DNA of 64,000 nucleotides, taken from contig NZ_CP020950.1 in NCBI RefSeq assembly GCF_000172795.2, forward strand, positions 1 through 64,000, in the 5' to 3' direction. Position 1 is the first letter of the stretch. Each line of letters begins with the position of its first letter. Source of the stretch: Rhizobium sp. CIAT894. Lineage in GTDB: Bacteria > Pseudomonadota > Alphaproteobacteria > Rhizobiales > Rhizobiaceae. Below, one piece after another: positions 44,127-53,238 of this stretch. The notes beneath the pieces are model-generated. The model was not told the origin of the DNA and ran no database searches. It saw nothing but the letters and a program-made list of their open reading frames with translations. Position numbers and translations under genes: made by a program.

Positions 44127-46832
44127 TTGTCGAAGCAGAGCGCCTATCTATTCGGCGATTTCCGGCTGTTGCCGGAGGCGCAGTCGCTCCTGCACAAGGG
44201 AAGGCCGGTCGCGCTCGGCGGGCGGGGCTTCGATATCCTCACCCTGCTGGTAGAGCGGGCCGGTGAAGTGGTCAGCAAGGCCGACCTGTTTGCCCACGTA
44301 TGGCCCGGCTATATCGTCCACGACCATAATCTGAAGGTCAATGTCGGTAACCTGCGGCGCTCGCTTACCGACTGCGATCCGGCCGCGGACTATATCGCGA
44401 CGATAGCCGGCCGCGGCTACAAGTTCGTGGGCGCGGTGGAGAGCGATCTTCCGGCACCGGTACGGCCCGTTTCTTTCCCCGCAAGTCACTACGCAGCGCC
44501 GCACGAGGTGCCGAAGCTGCTTGGCCGCGACGAGGCGATCCAGCAGATCTGCGGCCAGCTCGATCAACCCGGCTATGTCACCATCGTCGGGCCGGGGGGC
44601 GCCGGGAAAACCTCGCTTGCGGTCACGGCGGCCCGGCATTACCGCGGCGGACACGACGCCATTGCGTTTGTCGATCTCTCGACGATCGGCGATCCGCGCT
44701 TCGTCGTCCCTGCGATCGCCTCCGCTCTTGGCATCTCGCTCGGGCTCGACGACCCGGTCGGGGGCGTGATCGCCGTGCTCCGGGAGAAGGCACCGCTGCT
44801 AATCATCGACAATTGCGAGCATGTCATCGCCATGGCGGCGACGGTCGTCGAGCGGATATCATCGGAGGTTCCCGCCGCCTTTATCCTCGCAACCAGCCGC
44901 GAGCCCTTGCGCACGCGGCACGAGCAGATCCATTTCCTCTCCGGGCTCGCTTATCCGGACCAGGCGACCGCGCTTTCATCGAGCGAGGCATTGCAGTTTC
45001 CGGCTGTCCAGCTCTTCATCTCCAGGTCTCATGGCTCCGGCACGGCTGAACCGACGGAGGACTATGTCCGCAGCGTCGTCTCGATCTGCGCAAGGCTGGA
45101 GGGCCTGGCGCTCGCCATCGAGCTCGCCGCCGGCACGGCCCGTGCGCTTGCGCCTTCGGCGCTCGACGATCTCTTCAGGGACGGCTTCGGTTCGATGAGC
45201 CGGGGAGCACGGGACGCGCCTTTGCGCCACCAGACGCTCGAAGCCGCGCTCGACTGGAGCTACCGGCTTCTTCCCGATCGCGAGGCCGTCCTGCTCGGCC
45301 TGCTTTCGGTGTTTTCGGGCCGGTTCACTGCCGACGACGCGGAGGTCCTCTATTCCGCCGGCGCCCTCGACCCCGTAACGGGACGCGACGCGCTGTCCCA
45401 GCTCGTGGCGAAATCGCTCGTCTCGACGGACGATGACGGCGGAACCGTGCATTACAGGCTGGCCGAAAGCACCGGCGCCTATGCGGCGCAGCGTCTTTTC
45501 GGCTCGGGCCATCGGCAGCAGGCGAGGCGACAGGTCGCCATCCGGCTGCGGGACAAGCTGCAGATCGCCGAAAGGGAATGGTCTTCGCAGACGTCCCGCG
45601 AATGGCTGCGGAAATATCGCCGGACAATCGACGATGTCCGGGCTGCGATCGACTGGGCCTTCGATCCCGCCGGCGACGCGGAACTGGGCATCGAGCTGGT
45701 CGTGGCCGCACTGCCGCTATGGCAGGAGCTTTCGGCGTTCCGGGAAATGCTGGCGGCGATCGACCTTGTAGGCGAAAACAGCGCCGCACTCCTGAAGCTT
45801 CCGCCGCTGGGACGGGCGAAGCTGTTTACGGCGCGGGCCTGGGCGATGACGCTTGCCCGCCACATGCATCCGCAAACCGACAATGCCTGGCGCGAGAGCC
45901 TCTTTCATGCGAGCGGATCGCGCAATGCCGAACTCGAAATGCGCTCGGTCTGCGGACAGGCGGTCTTCTTCGCCTATTCCGGCCGGCCGCGCACGGCTTT
46001 GCGCCGTATGCGGGATTTCGCCGCGGAAAAGGGGCTCAACTGGTCGAGCGCGCCCGACGGCAAGCGGCTGCTCGCCCATATCGAGATCTATGCCGGCGAA
46101 CTGGATTCGGCATCGAGCCATCTCGAGGCACTGATGGACGAATGGGGCGATCTGGAGGACGGGTACGGATTGTCCCGATTCCAGGTCGATCTGCCCACCG
46201 GAATTCGTCTGTCGCAGGCGCTTCTGTCGTGGTTGCAGGGAGAGCCTGATCGCGCCGCCCATCTGGCCGGCTATGCCATCGATCGGGCCGCGGATCTCGA
46301 TCACATGATATCGCTCGGCAATGCGATCTCGCTTGCGGCGCTTCCGATCGCCTTCGTGGAGGGTGAGCTCGAAACCGCGTCCCGGCTTCAGCGGCAGCTG
46401 GATGACGTCGGACGACGCGAGAATGTCGGCATCTACGAGGGCACCGCCCTGTTCTTCGCCGGCGCCATTCAGGCCGCTCGAGGCGACGCAGCCGGCTTCA
46501 CCGGGATGCAGGACAGCATTGCCGGATTGCTCCGGGGCGGCTGGCGCAATCGTGTGCCTTTCTACCGCAGTCTTCTGGCGGAAGCCTATATTGCCGCGGG
46601 CGAGATGCGCCTTGCGGAAGACAGCCTGCGTGCCGTGCTCACCGAAATCGGGATCCGCGAGGAGCGCTGGTGGCATCCGGATCTGAGGCGCGTCGCGGGA
46701 ATGATCGAAGCCGGCAACGGCCGACCGGATAGGGCGACACGCTATTTCGAGAAGTCTCTGGACTGCGCCCGCGCCATGGGTGCGGGCGCCGCGGTCCGGC
46801 GGACGGAGCGTCTTATGGCGGCGCTCGGCTGA
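44127..46832 (+). CDS. Winged-helix/ATPase/TPR transcriptional regulator
   Basis: A 901-aa regulator. Residues 1-105 are an OmpR/PhoB-type winged helix (FGDFRLLPEAQSLLHKGRPV, VNVGNLRRSL, TIAGRGYKFVG). Then comes an AAA/NB-ARC-type ATPase with P-loop GPGGAGKT (155-162), Walker B LLIIDNCEHV (D228) and a TSREPLRT sensor. The C-terminal half is helical and TPR-like. The start is a TTG at 44127; an upstream in-frame stop excludes a longer form. It adjoins, convergently, the hydrolase operon and probably regulates it or the divergent GNAT gene in response to an unknown small molecule. Confidence 0.85.
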   Translation: MSKQSAYLFGDFRLLPEAQSLLHKGRPVALGGRGFDILTLLVERAGEVVSKADLFAHVWPGYIVHDHNLKVNVGNLRRSLTDCDPAADYIATIAGRGYKFVGAVESDLPAPVRPVSFPASHYAAPHEVPKLLGRDEAIQQICGQLDQPGYVTIVGPGGAGKTSLAVTAARHYRGGHDAIAFVDLSTIGDPRFVVPAIASALGISLGLDDPVGGVIAVLREKAPLLIIDNCEHVIAMAATVVERISSEVPAAFILATSREPLRTRHEQIHFLSGLAYPDQATALSSSEALQFPAVQLFISRSHGSGTAEPTEDYVRSVVSICARLEGLALAIELAAGTARALAPSALDDLFRDGFGSMSRGARDAPLRHQTLEAALDWSYRLLPDREAVLLGLLSVFSGRFTADDAEVLYSAGALDPVTGRDALSQLVAKSLVSTDDDGGTVHYRLAESTGAYAAQRLFGSGHRQQARRQVAIRLRDKLQIAEREWSSQTSREWLRKYRRTIDDVRAAIDWAFDPAGDAELGIELVVAALPLWQELSAFREMLAAIDLVGENSAALLKLPPLGRAKLFTARAWAMTLARHMHPQTDNAWRESLFHASGSRNAELEMRSVCGQAVFFAYSGRPRTALRRMRDFAAEKGLNWSSAPDGKRLLAHIEIYAGELDSASSHLEALMDEWGDLEDGYGLSRFQVDLPTGIRLSQALLSWLQGEPDRAAHLAGYAIDRAADLDHMISLGNAISLAALPIAFVEGELETASRLQRQLDDVGRRENVGIYEGTALFFAGAIQAARGDAAGFTGMQDSIAGLLRGGWRNRVPFYRSLLAEAYIAAGEMRLAEDSLRAVLTEIGIREERWWHPDLRRVAGMIEAGNGRPDRATRYFEKSLDCARAMGAGAAVRRTERLMAALG

Positions 46833-46860
46833 TCTCCGGTTGCCGCACCAAGCGGATCTA

Positions 46861-47568
46861 TCATGTCGCAAGCACCGGATGAGTCTGTCCCTGGCTTGCC
46901 TCCCTGGCCGCCTGCCGGGCACGGGCATAACTTTCGGCGACCGCCGCATAGTTTGGCGCGGCAAGCCCGTAGAGTTTTGCGAGTTCGGCGGCCTCGGGCC
47001 GCGCCCAGCTGCGATGGAGCTCGGACAGAAGGGCGTTGGCAGATGTGGGTTTGACGCCGCCCTGGACGAAGCGGGCGAGCGAAATGCGCGAGGCCATTTC
47101 GCTCGGATCCCCCGAGGCATCAAGTACGGCGTAGACGTCATAGCCGGCGGCGCGGGCGTCGAGCGCCGGAAACATGACGCAGACGCTGGTCCAGACGCCC
47201 GCCATGACGAGCGTCTTGCGGCCGGTCGCGCAGACCGTGGCGACGAAATCGTCATTGTCCCAGGCATTTATCTCGCCACTGCGCGGCACATAGACGGCGT
47301 GCGGCGCATATTCATGGATCTCCGGCATCAGCGGGCCGTTGGGGCCGGCAGGTTCCGAGGCGGTCGTGACGACCGGGATATTCAAAAGCGTGGCAAGCCT
47401 GGCGATCATCTCCACATTCCGGCGCAGATCGGAGACTGATATGTCCCTGACGGTCTGGAACAGGCCGGACTGGTGGTCCAGAAGCAGGATCAGGACGTCG
47501 GAGGGATCGATGAGGCTCATGCCGCCGCCCGTCGCAAGCACGCTCGACTTGGATTTGCTGTTATACAT
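46861..47568 (-). CDS. Isochorismatase-fold cysteine hydrolase (YcaC-like)
   Basis: A 235-aa protein resembling the YcaC group: LILLLDHQSGLFQTVRDISV with catalytic D31, the middle cis-peptide region and GVWTSVCVMFPALDARAAGY with catalytic C130. The substrate in this group is mostly unknown. Starts at Met1 or at Met17 (MSLIDPSDV) are possible. It overlaps the preceding alpha/beta hydrolase gene by eight bases, so it is last in a four-gene operon. Confidence 0.88.
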   Translation of the reverse strand: MYNSKSKSSVLATGGGMSLIDPSDVLILLLDHQSGLFQTVRDISVSDLRRNVEMIARLATLLNIPVVTTASEPAGPNGPLMPEIHEYAPHAVYVPRSGEINAWDNDDFVATVCATGRKTLVMAGVWTSVCVMFPALDARAAGYDVYAVLDASGDPSEMASRISLARFVQGGVKPTSANALLSELHRSWARPEAAELAKLYGLAAPNYAAVAESYARARQAAREASQGQTHPVLAT

Positions 47569-48469
47569 AGTCGTTCTCCGTCTCTGAGTTCCGGTTACCG
47601 GGCAAAAGGATTCGCGCGAGGAAGTCGCGCATGACGGGGATCATCTCGTGCGCCTTGTCTTCGAGGGCGAAATGTCCGGTATCGAAGAAATGAAGTTCGG
47701 CACCGGGCAGGTCGCGGAGGAAGGCGTGTGCGCCTTCGGCCAGGAAGATCGGATCGTTCTCGCCCCACAGGATCAGCGCCGGCGGCTGATGGGCGCGGAA
47801 ATAGGCGTGAAAGGCGGGATAGAGCGCGACGTTGGTGCGGTAGTCGTAGATGATGTCCAGCTGGATTTCCTTCGCGCCCGGGCGGTCGAGGAAGAGCTGA
47901 TCGTACAGCCATGCGGCGGGATCGACCCGGGCCTCGTCCCTCGTGCCGGCGAGATACTGGAAGCGCGTGCCCTCCAGCGACAGGAAGGGCCGCATCGCAT
48001 CGCGGTTCGCCGGGCCGCTGTCGGCCCAGTAGGCGCGGGTCGGCACCCAGAAATCGCCCATGCCATCGTCATAGGCATTGCCGTTCTGGACGATCAGGGC
48101 CGTCACGCGGTCGGGATGAGCGAGCGCCAGGCGAAAGCCGGTCGGCGCGCCGTAATCCATGACATAGAGAGCGTAGCGCTCGGCGCCCAGCTGCTCGAGA
48201 AAGCGGGCGACGACATCGGAGAAGGCGGCAAAGCCGTATTCGAAGGCGGTCGGGGAGGGCATTTCTGACAGGCCGAAGCCTGGAAGATCGGGTGCGATGA
48301 CATGATAGCGGTCGGCGAGCGCGGGAATGAGATTGCGGTACATATGCGACGAGCTCGGAAAGCCATGGAGCAACACGATGACGGGCGCGCCCTCCTCTCC
48401 CGCCTCGCGATAGAATATGTCGATGCCGGCGACGCGCGTGGTCCGGTGGCAGGTGACGGGGACGGTCAT
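47561..48469 (-). CDS. Alpha/beta hydrolase, Asp nucleophile type
   Basis: A 302-aa enzyme with oxyanion motif LLHGFPSS, nucleophile elbow VMDYGAPTG with D105 in place of Ser, and catalytic His in DTGHFALED. An Asp nucleophile places it with haloalkane dehalogenase / epoxide hydrolase relatives. No signal peptide. It overlaps the upstream hydrolase gene by four bases and the downstream YcaC-like gene by eight. A close relative with a signal peptide is the first gene of the operon (49275-50249). Confidence 0.88.
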   Translation of the reverse strand: MTVPVTCHRTTRVAGIDIFYREAGEEGAPVIVLLHGFPSSSHMYRNLIPALADRYHVIAPDLPGFGLSEMPSPTAFEYGFAAFSDVVARFLEQLGAERYALYVMDYGAPTGFRLALAHPDRVTALIVQNGNAYDDGMGDFWVPTRAYWADSGPANRDAMRPFLSLEGTRFQYLAGTRDEARVDPAAWLYDQLFLDRPGAKEIQLDIIYDYRTNVALYPAFHAYFRAHQPPALILWGENDPIFLAEGAHAFLRDLPGAELHFFDTGHFALEDKAHEMIPVMRDFLARILLPGNRNSETENDYV

Positions 48470-49209
48470 TGCCCGTCTCCCCGGATCGGCGTCGCCGAGG
48501 CAGCGGCCGTCAGGAATGCCGCGACTTCCTGCGGGTGCGACATCATCGCGGCGTGGCTGCTGTCGATCTCGGTGATGGATGCTCCTGCGCGCCGGGCCAT
48601 CCGGCGCTGCGCGCTCGGCGGCACCATCCTGTCGGCCGAGGCGACGAGATAGAAACTGGGTTTGCTCCTCCAGGCGGCATGGGTCAAGGTCGCGACGACG
48701 GCCGAAAGGCCCCAGGGAAGCTGTGCCGCCGCCATGAACCGGGTGATCGCCGGGGAGACATCGGCTGCGAAGGCTTGCGGAAAACGGGCGGGGTCCACGA
48801 TGAGGTAACCGTCCTGCGGGGGCAGCAATGGTGCCTTCGTCTCGCCGGGCTCTTCCGCAGCCTCGTTTAGTGCCGCGACAGATTCGCCGACATCCGGTAC
48901 GAAAGCCGCGATATAGGCCAGTGCCTGAACCTTCGGATTGGCCCCGGCTTGCGTGATGACGGCCCCACCATAGCTGTGGCCGACAAGGAGAACCGGGTGA
49001 CGAGCGGTGGCGATCAGATGCTCGACGGCGGCAACGTCCTCGCCGAGAGAGATGGTCGGGTGCTGGGCGACGAGGACTTCGAAGCCGAAGCCGGCAAGCT
49101 CGCCATGGACCTGTTGCCAGCCGGAGCCGTCGACGAAGGCGCCGTGCACGAGGACGATCGAGAGGGATGGCGCGCCGGCTGCCCGGGCGCCCGAAACGAA
49201 ACGGGGCAT
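48466..49209 (-). CDS. Alpha/beta hydrolase, Ser nucleophile type
   Basis: A 247-aa protein with SIVLVHGAFVDGSGW and nucleophile elbow LLVGHSYGGAVITQAG (GHSYG), and catalytic His near the end (IDSSHAAMMSHPQEV). It resembles esterase/salicylate-esterase-like plant and bacterial hydrolases. The start at 49209 has AAAGGAAGAGAC before ATG. Third cistron counting from the 3' end of a tightly packed operon. Confidence 0.87.
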   Translation of the reverse strand: MPRFVSGARAAGAPSLSIVLVHGAFVDGSGWQQVHGELAGFGFEVLVAQHPTISLGEDVAAVEHLIATARHPVLLVGHSYGGAVITQAGANPKVQALAYIAAFVPDVGESVAALNEAAEEPGETKAPLLPPQDGYLIVDPARFPQAFAADVSPAITRFMAAAQLPWGLSAVVATLTHAAWRSKPSFYLVASADRMVPPSAQRRMARRAGASITEIDSSHAAMMSHPQEVAAFLTAAASATPIRGDGQ

Positions 49210-49274
49210 GTCTCTTCCTTTCAAGGTGTTGTCGAGGGGGAAAGGCCGCAGGGCCGCCGGCCCTGCGGGACGCG

Positions 49275-50249
49275 TCACTTGCAGACCTTGCGGTCGAGGA
49301 AGTCCCGGATCAGCGGCGCCATCACGTCGAGTTTGTCTTCCAGGGCGAAATGTCCGCTGTCGAGAATATGCATTTCGGCGTCGGGGAGATCGCGGAGATA
49401 GGGATGCGCGCCGGATTCCGGGAAGATCTTGTCGTTCTTGCCCCAGACGATCAGCGTGGGCGGCTTGCGCTCGCGGAAGAAGGCCTGGAAATCCGGGTAG
49501 AGCGGAACATTGCTGCCGTAGTCGCCCAGGAGATCGAGCTGAATGTCCTTGTTGCCCGGCCGATCGAGCAGGGCCTGATCGACGACCCAGGTGTCGGGGC
49601 TAATCCGCGCGACATCGCCCATTCCGTCGGTGTATTGGAACTTCGTGGTTTCGAGCGTCACCAGGCCGGCGAGTGCTTCCCGGCGTTGCGGTGTCTTTTC
49701 GGCCCAGTACGCCTTGATCGGATCCCAGAAGGCGGCCAGGCCCTCAGTATAAGCATTGCCGTTCTGCACGATCAGGGATTCGACCCGCTCGGGATGCTTG
49801 AGCGCCAGCCTGTATCCAATCGGCGCGCCGTAATCCATGACATACATGCTGTACCGGTCGGCGCCGACCTTGTCGGTCAGTTTCTCGACGATGTCAGTCA
49901 GATGCGCGAATGTGTACTGGAACCTGGCATGGTCGGGCGCGTCGCTCTGACCATAGCCGGGATAGTCGGGCGCTATCACGCGGTAGCGGTCCGCAAGCAG
50001 CGGTATGAGGTTGCGGAACATGTGCGACGAGGTCGGAAAGCCGTGCAGGAGCAGGATGACCGGGGCGTCCTTGGGGCCGGCCTCGCGGTAGAAGACGTTC
50101 ACGCCGTCGATCGACGTGCTCTTGTAGTCAATGACGGGAATTGCCCTGACGGAGGCGGTGATCGCGGTTTCCGGCAGGCAACGGGCTTCGGCGGCAAACG
50201 GAGCGGCGGCAACTAGCAGTGCAATGGCACTAACGAGATGTTTTTTCAT
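49275..50249 (-). CDS. Exported alpha/beta hydrolase, Asp nucleophile type
   Basis: A 324-aa protein beginning with a signal peptide ([20 protein letters not shown], cut near EARC), so it acts in the periplasm. The fold motifs [40 protein letters not shown] (Asp nucleophile) and DSGHFALED match its cytosolic paralogue at 47561-48469. First gene of the hydrolase operon. The pair suggests a substrate processed in the periplasm and then again in the cytosol; the substrate is not known. Confidence 0.9.
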   Translation of the reverse strand: MKKHLVSAIALLVAAAPFAAEARCLPETAITASVRAIPVIDYKSTSIDGVNVFYREAGPKDAPVILLLHGFPTSSHMFRNLIPLLADRYRVIAPDYPGYGQSDAPDHARFQYTFAHLTDIVEKLTDKVGADRYSMYVMDYGAPIGYRLALKHPERVESLIVQNGNAYTEGLAAFWDPIKAYWAEKTPQRREALAGLVTLETTKFQYTDGMGDVARISPDTWVVDQALLDRPGNKDIQLDLLGDYGSNVPLYPDFQAFFRERKPPTLIVWGKNDKIFPESGAHPYLRDLPDAEMHILDSGHFALEDKLDVMAPLIRDFLDRKVCK

Positions 50250-50633
50250 GACCTTTTCCTCTTTAAGCGGGTGCAGGAAATTCTGCGCCTCTGGAGAAAA
50301 GGACTACCACCGGCAGGCTTTGGCCCTGGGATAAATAAGGGTAAAAAGTTGTAAGATCCGGGCTGGCCGAACGCACAATGAGCTGCTTGGATTGCCGATG
50401 AACAAACTTGCCAGCCAATGATCCAGAGATCTATTCCGATCCTTTTGATCGTTTCGCCCTGTGGTCGCTGATAACTAACCTTCCGTAAAACTAACGGTCT
50501 TTGCTGGAGAGTTGATAGAAGGGTGAGGGAAAAGATCACCGTGTCGACGGTTCGCTTCCCTTCAAGGCGGAGACGACGATATCAGCTCGGATGCAAGCTG
50601 GGGTCACATCCGAGCCGAATGGTTCCTTCGATG
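50250..50633. other. Intergenic region: hydrolase promoter and direct repeat
   Basis: About 380 bases with no gene. The first part must carry the promoter of the hydrolase operon; the second part holds the 35-bp repeat at 50543-50577 next to the 3' end of recombinase copy 2. Confidence 0.5.
50543..50577 (+). repeat. 35-bp direct repeat DR-c beside recombinase copy 2
   Basis: Begins GTCGACGGTTCGCTTCCC and ends CTTCAAGGCGGAGACGAC. 30 of 35 bases match 42679-42713. It lies 57 bases beyond the end of the recombinase gene, the usual place of an attachment site, but a repetitive intergenic element is not excluded. Confidence 0.6.
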
Positions 50634-52991
50634 TTACGCAGCTTCCCAGACTTGATTGAGAATCTTCGCGGCGAGAGCGGCCTTGTCCTGCGGCAGGAAG
50701 CGACCGTAATGCTGCTGCACCACGTCCGGCGTATCCTGGATGGCGTAGCTTGCCTGTTCATAGGAACCAGTCTGCTTCAGGATATGTGTCGCTAGAACGT
50801 CCCTTAGGTTATGCGGCCCATGCGGCAAGAGGCCCTTGATCGCGCCGCGCCCTGTATAGGGATTGTAGATACCGTACCTCTGGATGACGTTTCTCCATGC
50901 CTCGTAGAAGGTGGTGGGGTTGTAGGCTGCGTCGATGCTGCTCGTCTTCACCGTTTTGACGAAGAGCGTCCCTGGATCCTTTGCGCCGTTAAGCAAGACA
51001 CCTCGATGCCGGTCGATATACGCATCGAGGTGTTTGTAGAGGTCGAGCAGGTCCGGGAGGATCAGCCTGAACGGCTTCTGGCCGAAGAAAGAAGAGCCAG
51101 AGTTCTTGAACGCGACTGATGGGATAAGGACCTCCCACCCATGATCGCGATCACTCCAGCGCAGCTCCCCGCATTTCATGTCTTCAAGTCGGCGTTCCGA
51201 GGTCGGATAATGCCCTCGCGGGCACACACGCAATTGGCGGAGATTCTTCTGCCGTAGCCCAAGGTGCAGGCCAAGCCGAAGCAGTAGGAATGACCTGACG
51301 GCTTCTGCCGCTGGCCTCGGATATCTGCTTTCGTCCGGCATGCGTTTCAGGATCTCGTCTGTGATTTTACGATACTCCGCCAGAGGGCTCTCCGCTTCCA
51401 GCACGCACATGATCGGCTCAAACGGGTCACGATGGACACGCATGACGCGCTGGATCTCCTTGGATCGGCTGGCAGCATGCCGATGAAATGCATCACAGGC
51501 GCCGTGCCAGTCGCGGGCTGCGAACTCAATCTCTTCCTGCGCAATTATGCCCTCGATGGGCCTGACGTTCTGAAGCAGCGCCGGATGCTGTCGCAGCCAG
51601 CCTACATCGGTGCGGGTGAGGGATTGCGCGACCATGAGCATGTCCTCTTCCCACTTGGTGTAGAAGCCACGACGCTGTTCGCGCCACTGCAGATACCAGT
51701 CCCAAACGCCGGGGAAGATGAGAAGGCCGAAGCTCAGTTGGCTGACTGGCACGCCGCAGCCCCTCACTGCACCATTCGGTGAGGCCGCTAGCGCGCCGAA
51801 CATCAGGCCGAGGTGTTCGATCTTCTGAGAGGCCGTTTCCTCACCCCAGACGCCATTTCGTTGAAAACCAATCGCCGTCAGTGTCGAGGTCTTGAAGCGG
51901 ATTAGATCAGCCATTTCCATAGCAAGCCTCGGCGGTGCATCTACAACGCCAGACAGCAGATCGGGATCCTCCAGCTCCTGGGCGATGTTCTGATGGGCGC
52001 CGGCCGCCGACGCGAAGGATCGAGGTGAAAGAGTGCCCCCACCGTAAGTCACGCCAGGAAAGCGGATGGCGTAACGTTGTTTGATAGCCGCCGCCTGGTA
52101 CCGGCGATACTCTGTCGAGCCGGAGATGATCACCCGCCGCACCCAATCGAGGATCTCTTGACGCTTGGTAAAGGGCAGGCTGCTGAAATCATCCGGCAGA
52201 TGTAAGGAGATCCTGCGCCGCTCAGCGGCGCTGATATCGCCGAGATCATGACCGCAAAGCGAGCGCGCCTGATGCGGCAGCTTGTCTTTGAAATAGCCAT
52301 ATGGCAATCGGTAGCGCTGCTCGATGCGGCGGAGGATATCGAAGCTGGCGACAGATTGGGGCACGCGCTTGCCCTGGATCCAAGACAAGAGTGTCTTGTT
52401 GTCGAAGGTCTCGTTAAGACGAACAACAGCGCGGTAGAGCTGCCAATAGGTGTCACCGAACCGTCGCATGTGATAGACCAGAGCATCCCGAAAATTCACT
52501 GGATCTTCCGTCGCCTCAGACAACGGCTCCGGAAACGGGCTGACGGGCTTCGGTGCAGGCCCGCGCGGTACCGACGAACACCGAGCAATGGAGCCGTCGA
52601 TGGCAGGGCGCTGTGGTTTCCTGGTGGATGGAGCGGCGGCCGACTTGCTTGACCCCGCCGTACGAACTCGCGTGGCTGGCCTATTCGACTGAACATCTTC
52701 CGCGGGCGACGCCCCCAGCCATCGGGTGATCGCATCCAGGCCTGGCCGGAGTTCCTTCTTCAACTCTGCAGTCAACTCGGTTTCGATTCCGCAGGCCTGC
52801 CCGATCGTGGTCCAGTCGATACGGCCATTCAGGATCGGAGGCGGCTTTCGGTAGATGATCAAGCTTATTAGAAAGGGCCGAACATTCTCCAGCACTCGTT
52901 TGGATGCAATCGGTGCGATGCGCAGCTCGCAAAAGTCAGAGATCTTTCGCTGAAAATGACGTGATGAAATGTCTTGTTTGGTCATGCTCAT
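50634..52991 (-). CDS. Large tyrosine recombinase/integrase, copy 2
   Basis: A 785-aa homologue of copy 1 (4916-7273), with most residues the same through the catalytic region: LGLRQKNLRQL, HNLRDVLATH and QQHYGRF give the R, H-x-x-R and Tyr residues. Differences cluster in the Pro/Ala/Ser linker (about residues 120-180) and around residues 320-350. Met1 or Met3 may be the start. It shares the upstream hairpin with copy 1 and diverges from a fic gene. Both copies point the same way, about 46 kb apart, so recombination between them could excise or amplify the whole intervening island. Confidence 0.87.
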   Translation of the reverse strand: MSMTKQDISSRHFQRKISDFCELRIAPIASKRVLENVRPFLISLIIYRKPPPILNGRIDWTTIGQACGIETELTAELKKELRPGLDAITRWLGASPAEDVQSNRPATRVRTAGSSKSAAAPSTRKPQRPAIDGSIARCSSVPRGPAPKPVSPFPEPLSEATEDPVNFRDALVYHMRRFGDTYWQLYRAVVRLNETFDNKTLLSWIQGKRVPQSVASFDILRRIEQRYRLPYGYFKDKLPHQARSLCGHDLGDISAAERRRISLHLPDDFSSLPFTKRQEILDWVRRVIISGSTEYRRYQAAAIKQRYAIRFPGVTYGGGTLSPRSFASAAGAHQNIAQELEDPDLLSGVVDAPPRLAMEMADLIRFKTSTLTAIGFQRNGVWGEETASQKIEHLGLMFGALAASPNGAVRGCGVPVSQLSFGLLIFPGVWDWYLQWREQRRGFYTKWEEDMLMVAQSLTRTDVGWLRQHPALLQNVRPIEGIIAQEEIEFAARDWHGACDAFHRHAASRSKEIQRVMRVHRDPFEPIMCVLEAESPLAEYRKITDEILKRMPDESRYPRPAAEAVRSFLLLRLGLHLGLRQKNLRQLRVCPRGHYPTSERRLEDMKCGELRWSDRDHGWEVLIPSVAFKNSGSSFFGQKPFRLILPDLLDLYKHLDAYIDRHRGVLLNGAKDPGTLFVKTVKTSSIDAAYNPTTFYEAWRNVIQRYGIYNPYTGRGAIKGLLPHGPHNLRDVLATHILKQTGSYEQASYAIQDTPDVVQQHYGRFLPQDKAALAAKILNQVWEAA

Positions 52992-53000
52992 TCCGTTTCT

Positions 53001-53018
53001 CTCGGCACCAGTGCCGAG
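53001..53018 (-). promoter_or_regulatory. Conserved hairpin upstream of recombinase copy 2
   Basis: CTCGGCAC-CA-GTGCCGAG, 8-bp arms, nine bases before the start codon, followed by GGCGAGCGGGAATAGGAG as in copy 1 (7287-7304). Candidate operator or translational hairpin. Confidence 0.55.
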
Positions 53019-53158
53019 GGCGAGCGGGAATAGGAGTGCAGTTTTAAGAAAGGATGTATCGAATGCGGCACGTTGAGCGCCGCTGAGTCATTTGCAATGA
53101 GTCCATATAGTTTGCTGGCGACCTGCGCTCGGAAGATCGATGATCGTACCCGTTGATT

Positions 53159-53219
53159 AAGCGCGCTTATCTAAGTCAGACGCTTAATTAAATGATACGC
53201 CTCTTGTTTAAATAAGAGG
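53159..53219. promoter_or_regulatory. Palindrome cluster in fic promoter
   Basis: AAGCGCGCTT (53159-53168) is a 10-bp palindrome, and CCTCTTGTTTAAATAAGAGG (53200-53219) is a 20-bp dyad with one mismatched pair. The second ends 19 bases before the fic ATG and could be an operator for the C-terminal winged helix of Fic or a hairpin near its binding site. Confidence 0.5.
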
Positions 53220-53238
53220 TGAGACTGATACTGGAGAT

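Noticed and set aside
45717..47267. 516-codon minus-strand open frame over the large regulator and the YcaC-like gene
   Set aside because: It is antisense to well-supported coding sequence and has low-complexity Arg/Ala/Pro content typical of shadow frames.
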